Origin: an uncultured Lachnospiraceae bacterium
Lineage (GTDB): Bacteria; Bacillota; Clostridia; Lachnospirales; Lachnospiraceae
Direction: 5' to 3'
NCBI GenBank assembly: GCA_902775555.1
Contig: CACYMQ010000006.1
Coordinates: 1-64,000, forward strand
Length of the DNA stretch: 64,000 nucleotides
This document shows positions 10,083 through 17,921 of this stretch, one piece after another. The translations under genes and the position numbers were made by a program. The notes beneath the pieces are model-generated. The model saw only the letters and a program-made list of their open reading frames with translations. It was not told the DNA's origin and searched no databases. Within the stretch, counting starts at the first letter, position 1; each line of letters starts with the position of its first letter.

Positions 10083-10158
10083 TCTTTCATCCTCCTGTTT
10101 TATCACTCTCTTATCACTCTTTTATTCTTCTCTTTGTCCAAATATGCCATGAAATGCT

Positions 10159-11010
10159 TTATTTTGCAAGGGAGTCAACGTAGTTTTCCAGTTCTGCATA
10201 TACTTCATCCTTCATGGGATAGGTATGTTCTTCGGCTGGATAACTTCCTGCCTTTACTTCCTCATCGTAGGCACGGAAGCCTGCCTTCATGGCATCCCCC
10301 ACATTTGCGAAGGCCTTTACGAACTTCGGCCGGAAATCACTGAACATCGACAGCATGTCCGCATATACCAGGACCTGTCCGTCACATCCCGCGCCCGCAC
10401 CGATACCGATCGTGGGGATCCTGAGCAGCTTCGTAACGATCGATGCGAGACGTGCCGGTACACATTCCAGTGTCACGGCGAACGCACCCGCCTCCTGGAC
10501 CGCCAGTGCGTCACGGACCAGTTTCCTGGCCGGCTCCAGTTCCTTCGCCTGGGACTTGAATCCTCCAAAGACATTTATGGACTGGGGGGTAAGACCCAGA
10601 TGAGCCATAACCGGTATGCCGGCCTGCGAGATGGCCCTGATCTGGGGGCATACCTCTTCACCGCCTTCCAGCTTCACCGCTCCTCCGCGTCCTTCCTTCA
10701 TAAGGCGTCCCGCATTCATGACCGCATCATATACCGAAGCCTGATAGGACATAAAGGGCATATCGATCACCACCAGTGAATTCTCGGCTCCCCGGGCCAC
10801 TGCCGCACCATGATGGATCATATCCTCCATGGTAACGGAAATGGTATCCGGATAACCCAGTACCACATTTCCCAGGGAATCGCCCACCAGGATCGCGTTG
10901 ATCCCTGCGCTGTCCTCCAGCTTGGCGGTAGAATAATCATAGGCTGTCAGCATGGAGATCTTCTCTCCTCTTTCCTTCATCTGCTGAAATGTAACAACCG
11001 TGTTCTTCAT
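10159..11010 (-). CDS. panB: 3-methyl-2-oxobutanoate hydroxymethyltransferase
   Basis: 283 residues from the ATG at 11010, which has GAGGAGG upstream; the longer frame from 11034 lacks a comparable site. It adds a hydroxymethyl group from methylene-THF to ketoisovalerate, giving ketopantoate. Visible signatures are [26 protein letters not shown], the catalytic-site region [19 protein letters not shown] and [12 protein letters not shown]. It lies 61 bp after panG, whose product would reduce its product. Confidence 0.96.
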   Translation of the reverse strand: MKNTVVTFQQMKERGEKISMLTAYDYSTAKLEDSAGINAILVGDSLGNVVLGYPDTISVTMEDMIHHGAAVARGAENSLVVIDMPFMSYQASVYDAVMNAGRLMKEGRGGAVKLEGGEEVCPQIRAISQAGIPVMAHLGLTPQSINVFGGFKSQAKELEPARKLVRDALAVQEAGAFAVTLECVPARLASIVTKLLRIPTIGIGAGAGCDGQVLVYADMLSMFSDFRPKFVKAFANVGDAMKAGFRAYDEEVKAGSYPAEEHTYPMKDEVYAELENYVDSLAK

Positions 11011-11071
11011 AAATCTCCTCCTCTCATGTTGCATCTCATATATTACGCATTAAGCTTATTTCATTATCCCG

Positions 11072-11905
11072 TCATTTCAGGAGTTCTCGTATCGGTTCAT
11101 AGTTCCTGTCCGGATTCTTCTTCTCCGCGGTCCTCAGCACCAGCCCGGAAAGCAGAAGATACGCCTCCTTATGCCGGCCCGAAAGAACCGCCAGGTGCTT
11201 TGCCACCGTCCCGGCATCACCCCGCTCCACAGGTCCCGTGAGCTGCGCTACGGGTCCGTGCTTTGCGATGCCCTCCGCATTATCCAGGAAGAGTCCTGCC
11301 AGCGCTTTCTCCGCCTCCTGTTCCCCGAACCCACAGGCCACCAGCTCTTCCGCCGCTGCTGCATACAGACCGCAGACCAGGTTGCTTGCCATAACGGCCG
11401 AGGCATGATACCTGACCTTCTCCGCAGCGGATATGGCCTTGCATCTCAGTCCTGCCTCCGAAAGAAGCATGAGCCAGTCCTGCAGATGTTCCGGTGCGCC
11501 TTCCACCGTAAACCAGGCATGATCCAGGGTTTGATAGGACGTTTTTCTGTTTGAGATTGCATATAGGGGATGGATCGAATAACCGTAAGCTCCGGTTCCG
11601 GCAAAGACGTCGGAAGAAAGTGCGCCACTGGTGTGGCACAGGAGCTTACCCTGAAGTGAGGCCTGCATCTGAAGCTCCCTGACAACAGGAGCAATGGCCT
11701 GATCACTTACCGTTAGAAACACTGCATCATTTTCATTCACAAGAGAACCTGCCGAATCGTAGCATAAAGTATCGGTCCACCTTGCCGCTTCCAGAGCCTT
11801 CTCTGCCGTCCGGTTGTAATAACCCGTGACATGCACTCCATGCTCCTTCAGATACCGTCCCAGCGTACAGCCGACACGGCCGGCACCATAAAATCCAATC
11901 TTCAT
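11072..11905 (-). CDS. panG: Rossmann/DUF2520 oxidoreductase, probable PanG-type ketopantoate reductase
   Basis: 277 residues from the ATG at 11905, with GGAGGTGATC directly upstream; the longer 325-residue frame has no ribosome site. The N-terminal dinucleotide fold starts MKIGFYGAGRVGCTLGRYL (GxGxxG). A DUF2520 helical C-terminal domain follows (HASAVMASNLVCGLYAAA). Proteins of this type were shown in Francisella to be ketopantoate reductases (PanG) replacing PanE, with homologs in clostridia. Position at the head of panB-panC-panD-coaBC, with no panE in the window, supports NADPH-dependent reduction of ketopantoate to pantoate. The function is inferred, not provable here. Confidence 0.82.
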   Translation of the reverse strand: MKIGFYGAGRVGCTLGRYLKEHGVHVTGYYNRTAEKALEAARWTDTLCYDSAGSLVNENDAVFLTVSDQAIAPVVRELQMQASLQGKLLCHTSGALSSDVFAGTGAYGYSIHPLYAISNRKTSYQTLDHAWFTVEGAPEHLQDWLMLLSEAGLRCKAISAAEKVRYHASAVMASNLVCGLYAAAAEELVACGFGEQEAEKALAGLFLDNAEGIAKHGPVAQLTGPVERGDAGTVAKHLAVLSGRHKEAYLLLSGLVLRTAEKKNPDRNYEPIRELLK

Positions 11906-11977
11906 ACGATCACCTCCTGTCTCAATAAAGATCATCGTCTGTTTCATAGGGTTCGATGCCATGTTTCTATGAAATTT

Positions 11978-12038
11978 AAAAGGGTACAGTTTCTTTCGAA
12001 TACCATCCAAAGTGAGTATACAGAAACCGTACCCTTTT
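11978..12038 (-). terminator. Terminator downstream of the hybrid sensor kinase
   Basis: AAAAGGGTAC plus GTTTCT (11978-11994) pairs with AGAAAC plus GTACCCTTTT (12022-12038), a 16-bp stem with one mismatch. On the minus strand it runs into TTTTAAATTT. It separates the kinase gene from the pan operon. Confidence 0.75.
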
Positions 12039-12084
12039 TGTAAATACATTTTTGTGATATAAATTGTATAAAATTTAGTACATG

Positions 12085-14163
12085 TTATTTCTTCTTCAGT
12101 TCCACATAGGTGCCGATCATATCCAGGATCGCTTCCATATTCTCTTCCCGGATCTGCTCATCCAGTGCCTGAAGGAATTCCGTGTCTTCGGTTCCGTAAC
12201 GGAAGCTTCGGATCAGCCTAAGCTCGTCCGAGATTGCCTTGGAATCCTTCTCCTTTGCAGCCCGGAGCATGCGCACCAGTGCCACGGAATCCACCTCGGA
12301 TTTCATCTCCGGCTCCTTCTTCACAGGCGCATCCTTCTCCGTCTCCGCAGGAACACGGCCGGATTTGACCTCCGCTGCCCGGGCAGCATACTCTTCATCC
12401 GTGATCCCCTTCTGTCCTGCTGCGAAATCCAGATAGATGGCGATGGCGTCGATCACCTTCTCCAGCATGGAAAGCGTGGTGGACAGATGATCCCTGACGT
12501 AATCCTTATTGCCGATGTTGATGGCGGCATCGATCCTGGTGATGTGATTCAGCAGCTCCGTTGCACCGATGTTCTGGGCGCCGTTCTTCACATTATGAAG
12601 CCTTGCCCGGAAGGTACGGTAATTCTTGCTGAACTTGATCCGGAGGTCCTCCGGTGAATTCTGGTTCTGATCATAGAAAGTACTCAGGATACGGTTATAT
12701 ACCTCGATACTTCCGCCGATCCTCTCCAGTGTTCCAGCCACATCCAGATATTTCTGGAGCTCGGTGAGTCCGTCGGCAAAACGGGATTCATTGATATACT
12801 TCGCCAGATCTCCGGAACGGTAATGGATCTTCTCCTTCGGCAGATACTTGGTTGCCATGGTCGCCATGGAGATAAAATCCAGCGGCTTTACGATCACGTC
12901 CGTAAATCCCTCGGCTACAAGTGTTTCGAAATCCTCCCGGATCGCATCCTCCGTCATGGCGATGATCGGCAGCGTATCCATTCCGTCTCTTGCGATCTCG
13001 CGGATCTCATGCATGGCATCCGTCCCGCTCATGACCGGCATGGAAAGATCCATGAATACCATATCGTAATCCTGGTTCATTACCATATCCACGGCACTGA
13101 ACCCGGATGTAGCGATATCCGAGCGGATCTCCATCTGTTTCATGACACCCGTGGCTACGGTACGGCTGATCTCCATATCATCCACCAGAAGCACATTTAC
13201 TTCCGGCATCAGCATACGCTCCGCTTCCTCCCGTGTGATCCGTTCCAGACTCTCGGGTCCGGAAGCCAGAGTGACCGCATCATCATCCGGCCGCATCTGC
13301 TTCAGTGAAACCGTAAATGCGGAACCCGCACCATAGGTACTCTCCACCTCCAGATCACCGTCCATGATCTCCACCAGCTGCTTTGCCACGGCAAGGCTGA
13401 TCCCGCTTCCGGTATAGCCCGTCTGTTTCTTGTTGTCGGCGATATTGTATACCTCGAAAATGTGCTGCAGACGATCCTTCCGGATACCGATACCGGTATC
13501 GGAGATACTGAAGAGCAGACGGTCCTTCTCCTTCGGATCCTGACTCTCATAACAGTCTACATACAGAGTGATGGTTCCTTCCTTTGTATACTTCTGCGCA
13601 TTGTCCAGGAGGATCTCCAGTACTCTCTTGATCTTCTCATAATCACCGATCATAACGTCCGGTATATTCTCACCGAGATCCACCAGGAACCGCACCGGTC
13701 TTTGCTCCAGGGCATTGATCACCTGATCGGAGATGTCACACACCAGCGTGGTTATGGAATAAGGCGCCTCATTCACCGTTTCCTTGCCTGCCTCCAACCG
13801 GGCCAGCTCTATGGTCTCATCCACCTTTCCGAGGATATCCCGGCCGGACTCAACAATGGCCGAAAGGCTGTTCTTCTGCTCCTCCGGATCCTGTTCCCGC
13901 AGCACGGTCTCCGCAAGTCCGATGATGGCATTTACCGGCGTCTTGATCTCATTGCTCATATGGGCAAGAAAGTCCGTTTTGGCCGTACTGGATTTAACGG
14001 CAACCTCATGCTCCTTCTCCAGCTTCTCGATCTCCCGGTTCTGTCCGGCAACCCGCTTCTGGAAGCGGATCATTCCTATCACCACCAGGAACACGATCAG
14101 GATCAGCAAAGAAACCGTACTCCTTGAACAGAGTGAACGTGATATCCTTCTCGCTGGTAACAC
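12085..14163 (-). CDS. Hybrid histidine kinase / receiver / Hpt portion of a frameshifted sensor
   Basis: A 692-codon frame that is really the C-terminal part of the gene beginning at 16348. Its first 16 codons, after a GTG, are read out of frame with the sensor domain. From about residue 17 it holds the membrane helix SLLILIVFLVVIGMI, a coiled-coil linker and a HisKA-like region whose H-box reads HMSNEIKTP, with Asn71 where the phospho-accepting His belongs. The ATPase follows (N box LLDNAQKYT, DTGIGI, TGSGISLAV), then a receiver with VDD, Asp372 and Lys426, and a C-terminal Hpt helix with His523 (LHNVKNGAQNIGA). If translated alone it lacks the input domain. It could be a pseudogene fragment, a sequencing error or a frameshift-expressed half. 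Confidence 0.82.
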   Translation of the reverse strand: MLPARRISRSLCSRSTVSLLILIVFLVVIGMIRFQKRVAGQNREIEKLEKEHEVAVKSSTAKTDFLAHMSNEIKTPVNAIIGLAETVLREQDPEEQKNSLSAIVESGRDILGKVDETIELARLEAGKETVNEAPYSITTLVCDISDQVINALEQRPVRFLVDLGENIPDVMIGDYEKIKRVLEILLDNAQKYTKEGTITLYVDCYESQDPKEKDRLLFSISDTGIGIRKDRLQHIFEVYNIADNKKQTGYTGSGISLAVAKQLVEIMDGDLEVESTYGAGSAFTVSLKQMRPDDDAVTLASGPESLERITREEAERMLMPEVNVLLVDDMEISRTVATGVMKQMEIRSDIATSGFSAVDMVMNQDYDMVFMDLSMPVMSGTDAMHEIREIARDGMDTLPIIAMTEDAIREDFETLVAEGFTDVIVKPLDFISMATMATKYLPKEKIHYRSGDLAKYINESRFADGLTELQKYLDVAGTLERIGGSIEVYNRILSTFYDQNQNSPEDLRIKFSKNYRTFRARLHNVKNGAQNIGATELLNHITRIDAAINIGNKDYVRDHLSTTLSMLEKVIDAIAIYLDFAAGQKGITDEEYAARAAEVKSGRVPAETEKDAPVKKEPEMKSEVDSVALVRMLRAAKEKDSKAISDELRLIRSFRYGTEDTEFLQALDEQIREENMEAILDMIGTYVELKKK

Positions 14164-16348
14164 CGTCGCCGTTCATGGCCCGCACGGTAAATGTGTAATT
14201 TCCGCCCTCCAGGTTCGTATAAACGGCCTGCATGGGATCACTGGGGCTTATGGTGATCGGTGAACTGTCAAAGCCTTCCAGCATGTATTCCACCTGTATA
14301 TTCTCACGGTTGATATAACTGAGTACCGCGAAGGATATGGATACACGCTGCGTATCTGCCGGGATCGAAAGGCTGCCTCCGATCTGGTCAAAATGGTAGA
14401 CCGAATCATCTACATTGATCTCCGACACCGTAAGCTTCGGAGCGATCCCGTTCGTATGAGGATCGCCGATGGTCATCGTATAGATCCCCTGACCTGTGCA
14501 CAGATACAGCAGGTCCTTTCGGATCATGGCATTGGAATAAAGTGTCAGAGGACTGGACAGCCCGTCCCCCTGTGCATAATACCTGCTCTTTATCTCACCG
14601 GTTCCGAGCAGTTCATCCTCCGTGGTACAGAGTACGCCCTTGGAGCCGATGATCCAGAGACGGTTTCCATCCTCACGGGTCTCTGACAGGATATCATAAA
14701 TGTTATTGGAGAAATCGATCTTATTGACGGGACGGATCGTCTCCGAGAAAAAGGACAGTCCGTTATCCGTTCCGATCCAGAGTCCCTTCTCTCCCGGATA
14801 GATACAGGTCACAACATTGGATGTGAGACCATCCACATCGGTATAATGATGGATCACATCATCCTTGATGACATACATGCCGCTGCCGTCGGAGCCGGCA
14901 TAGATCCATCCGTCCTTATCCTGGTACATACACAGGATATTCGGGTTATCCATCCCGTTATCGGCAGAGTAGTTCCGTACCAGCTTACCGTCCGTTCCGA
15001 TGATACTGATACCCTCCTGTGTCGCTACGGCAACCGTCTTGTCCTGCAGCTCCATCGTCAGATTGATCTGGTTGGAAAGCAGAGCCACCGTACGGCCGTA
15101 TACACGGATCTCCCCTCCCGGGGTATAACAGATGACTCCGTATTTACGTGAAGTCGAGATCCAGAGATTTCCTCCGGAATCCCGCATTACATTTTTTACA
15201 CCGGCACCCGCCAGACTTTCCGTCAGTTCATTTGTCACCGGTTTTTCCTTGGAATCCAGGATCTGAAGACCGTCATCGGTTCCGATATACTTCATCCCGT
15301 CATATTCCACAATACAGTTGGTTCCGCTCTTGTCCAGTCCGTAACGCTGGTTAAAGCTGCGGAACTTGCTGTTTCCCAGGAGCAGGATCCCCATCCGGTT
15401 GGATGCAAACCAGTAGTTCCCCTCATAATCCATGATCATGGAGGAAAAATACTTACTGATCCGTGTGTCATAAAGCGCCGTAAATTTCCCCTTACGGTCG
15501 AAATATCCGATACCGCTGTCGGCGCAGATAAAGAGCCGTTCTCCGTCATCATACAGCGAGTTGATACCTTCTCTTCCGGAAGTCATCTTCTCAAACTGAA
15601 GGTTCTTCTTCATATGCAGGACATCGGTTCCGACGGTTCCGAGATAGACGGATCCGTCTTCCGCACCATACAGACAGGAGATCTCATCGGAAGTGTAATC
15701 CTCTCCCTTATAGTACAGGATCTGTCCATCGCTGTTCATACGAAAGAACTGTCCACCGCTCTCCAGTCCCCACAGATCATCACCCGCAAGCGAAAGCTCC
15801 CTGATATTGCGTCCTGCCGTGTCTTCCACCAGATGCAGGCTGTCCTCCACAGGGTCTGCCGTGTAGATGCCGTAAGCCGTTGCAACATATACAACTCCGT
15901 TGGCACCTTCACATACGTCATTGATCGTCTTTACGCCCAGATAATATTCATCGGAGAAATGCCGGATCTCACTGCCCCTGATATAGAACAGACCATAATT
16001 CTTCGTAGCGATCCAAAGCCTTCCGGTAGAATCCTGGAACAGGCTGCTGATAAGATACACATCATCCTTATCCGTATCCCAGAGGTTGAAGGTTTTGAAT
16101 TCCTTTCCGTTATAACGGTAAAGTCCTCCGTCCGTCCCGACCCATATATATCCGGACTGCGTCTGATATACACAGTTTACCTCGGCACTGCCGAGTCCGC
16201 TCTCCTGATCATAGACCGTCTGCCGGTAAAGCGAAAGAAATGCATCCTTTGCCGCCGCCCTGGCAGGAGTCTTCTGCATGAAAAGAGCGCATGTCATAAA
16301 ACATGCGAGAAGGATCCATATGATGATCTTCTTCCTTCTGCTTCTCAT
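14006..16348 (-). CDS. Beta-propeller sensor portion of a frameshifted hybrid two-component sensor
   Basis: 780 codons. A signal/anchor (IIIWILLACFMTCALFM) precedes many Reg_prop two-bladed-propeller repeats, recognisable by units such as GYIWVGTDGGLYRYNG, GRLWIATKNYGLFY, GWIYAGSDGSGMYVI and LWIGTDNGLSFF. A Y_Y_Y domain follows at about 640-730 (NRENIQVEYMLEGFD, NYTFTVRAMNGDG). After KEYGF the frame runs into a nonsense tail and stops at 14006, while the expected membrane helix continues in the other frame. Removing one T from the TTT at 14108-14110 restores KEYGFLLILIVFL. The intact protein would have about 1420 residues and sense an extracellular ligand, by family often a glycan. It lies 76 bp downstream of the M18 peptidase gene. 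Confidence 0.85.
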   Translation of the reverse strand: MRSRRKKIIIWILLACFMTCALFMQKTPARAAAKDAFLSLYRQTVYDQESGLGSAEVNCVYQTQSGYIWVGTDGGLYRYNGKEFKTFNLWDTDKDDVYLISSLFQDSTGRLWIATKNYGLFYIRGSEIRHFSDEYYLGVKTINDVCEGANGVVYVATAYGIYTADPVEDSLHLVEDTAGRNIRELSLAGDDLWGLESGGQFFRMNSDGQILYYKGEDYTSDEISCLYGAEDGSVYLGTVGTDVLHMKKNLQFEKMTSGREGINSLYDDGERLFICADSGIGYFDRKGKFTALYDTRISKYFSSMIMDYEGNYWFASNRMGILLLGNSKFRSFNQRYGLDKSGTNCIVEYDGMKYIGTDDGLQILDSKEKPVTNELTESLAGAGVKNVMRDSGGNLWISTSRKYGVICYTPGGEIRVYGRTVALLSNQINLTMELQDKTVAVATQEGISIIGTDGKLVRNYSADNGMDNPNILCMYQDKDGWIYAGSDGSGMYVIKDDVIHHYTDVDGLTSNVVTCIYPGEKGLWIGTDNGLSFFSETIRPVNKIDFSNNIYDILSETREDGNRLWIIGSKGVLCTTEDELLGTGEIKSRYYAQGDGLSSPLTLYSNAMIRKDLLYLCTGQGIYTMTIGDPHTNGIAPKLTVSEINVDDSVYHFDQIGGSLSIPADTQRVSISFAVLSYINRENIQVEYMLEGFDSSPITISPSDPMQAVYTNLEGGNYTFTVRAMNGDGVTSEKDITFTLFKEYGFFADPDRVPGGDRNDPLPEAGCRTEPGDREAGEGA

Positions 16349-16424
16349 TCCTGCAAAAGACTCCTTTCTCCAAAGTGCGGAAGTACTTATGTCCGGTGTA
16401 CCCCGGCCGGTCGTTTACAGGCCT

Positions 16425-17843
16425 TCAGGCTCTGCCTGAAGCCTCCCTGAGGAACGCCTCATATCCTTTTTCCGTTTCATAGATATCTGCCTTGGAAGTA
16501 ACCTCCCAGGGAGCGTGCATATTCAGGACTGCTACGCCGCAGTCAATGACCTCCATATCATAGAGGGACAGAATATATGCGATGGTTCCTCCTCCGCCTG
16601 CATCTACCTTACCCAGCTCCGCTGTCTGATAATGTACCTTTTCCTTTTCAAGGATCCCGCGGATCCGGCCGATGTACTCGGCATTTGCATCATTGGAACC
16701 GGATTTGCCCCGTGCTCCCGTGAATTTATTGAATACCATACCTCTGCCGAGGAATGCCGCATTCTTTTCTTCAAAGCAGGATGCATAAAGCGGATCATAA
16801 CCCGCGCTGACATCCGAGGACAGCATGCAGGATGCCGCCAGACAGCGGCGCAGCTGAAGCGGACTGTCTTTTCCCGCCAGGGCAAGAAGCTCTGCCGTTA
16901 CATTTTCAAAGAAGCGGGACTGCATACCGGTAGCGCCTACGGAACCGATCTCCTCCTTGTCCACGAGAAGCGTGCAGGCAGTCCTTTTCAGTTCCTTCTG
17001 ATTCAGCATTGCCACCAGACTGGTATAGGCGCAGACCTTATCATCCTGTCCGTAGGCAAGGATCATGGAGCGATCGATCCCCATATCACGGGGTTTCCCC
17101 GCGGGAACGATCTCGAGCTCCGCAGACATGAAATCCTCTTCCGTCATACCGTACTTCTCCTTCAGCAGCTGAAGCACCTGACTCTTCACGGGATTCTTGT
17201 CTTCCTTCTTCTCTCCCTTGTCATCCCGGGAGATCTTGATGGGGCGGGATGCGATCAGCAGATCCAGATTTTCGCCTTCAACTGCCTTTGCCGCAGTCTT
17301 GGCCATCTGATCCTGCGCCAGGTGGATCAGGATATCCGTCACACAGAATACCGGATCCGACTCATCCTCACCGATCACCACATCCACCAGAGTTCCGTCT
17401 GTTTTTGCAACCACACCGTGAATGGCCAGGGGCAGGGTCACCCACTGATATTTCTTGATACCGCCATAGTAATGGGTATCCAGATAGGCCAGATCACTTT
17501 TCTCATAGAGAGGATTCTGCTTTACATCCAGCCGGGGAGAATCCAGATGGGCACCCAGGATATTCATACCCTTTTCCAGCGGATCCTTGCCGATGTGGAA
17601 CAGAGCAACCGTCTTTCCCATATTGTCGGCATAGATCTTGTCTCCCGCTGCAAGCTTCTTCTTACGCTTCATGGCTTCCTCCAGCGAGATATATCCCGCC
17701 TTCTTCGCCTGCTCGATCACATAACGGGTTCCCTCCCGCTCCGTCTTGCCCAGGAAGAGGTATTCCTTATATCCGTCACAGAGTTCCTCCAGTTTCTTTA
17801 ATTCCTTCTTCCCATAGGACTTCCATGCATTCTTACGTTCCAT
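16425..17843 (-). CDS. M18 family zinc aminopeptidase
   Basis: 472 residues from the second ATG (17843), which sits 6 nt after AGAGAGG; the first ATG (17849) abuts that site. M18 enzymes are cytosolic dodecameric aminopeptidases that release acidic or neutral N-terminal residues. Zinc-site motifs are visible: GAHLDSPRLD, VDKEEIGSVGATG, MLSSDVSAGYDP and the C-terminal MHAPWEVTSKAD. The clostridial insert is present (HYYGGIKKYQWVTLPLAIHG). The last codons form a GCTTCAGGC/GCCTGA hairpin (16424-16442) without a T tract. It has its own promoter. Confidence 0.93.
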   Translation of the reverse strand: MERKNAWKSYGKKELKKLEELCDGYKEYLFLGKTEREGTRYVIEQAKKAGYISLEEAMKRKKKLAAGDKIYADNMGKTVALFHIGKDPLEKGMNILGAHLDSPRLDVKQNPLYEKSDLAYLDTHYYGGIKKYQWVTLPLAIHGVVAKTDGTLVDVVIGEDESDPVFCVTDILIHLAQDQMAKTAAKAVEGENLDLLIASRPIKISRDDKGEKKEDKNPVKSQVLQLLKEKYGMTEEDFMSAELEIVPAGKPRDMGIDRSMILAYGQDDKVCAYTSLVAMLNQKELKRTACTLLVDKEEIGSVGATGMQSRFFENVTAELLALAGKDSPLQLRRCLAASCMLSSDVSAGYDPLYASCFEEKNAAFLGRGMVFNKFTGARGKSGSNDANAEYIGRIRGILEKEKVHYQTAELGKVDAGGGGTIAYILSLYDMEVIDCGVAVLNMHAPWEVTSKADIYETEKGYEAFLREASGRA

Positions 17844-17891
17844 ATACATCCTCTCTTTCTGTCATTTTCATAGATACATATATGAAAACTA

Positions 17892-17921
17892 ATTATAACA
17901 CAATCAGGTACCGGTTATCAA
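17892..17921 (-). promoter_or_regulatory. Predicted promoter of the M18 aminopeptidase gene
   Basis: Minus-strand TTGATA (17916-17921), an 18-bp spacer and TATAAT (17892-17897). The -35 overlaps the tex stop codon. Confidence 0.65.

Noticed and set aside
16424..16442. CTTCAGGC/GCCTGAAG hairpin as terminator of the M18 gene
   Set aside because: It spans the last codons and has no T tract, so it is not a standard terminator.
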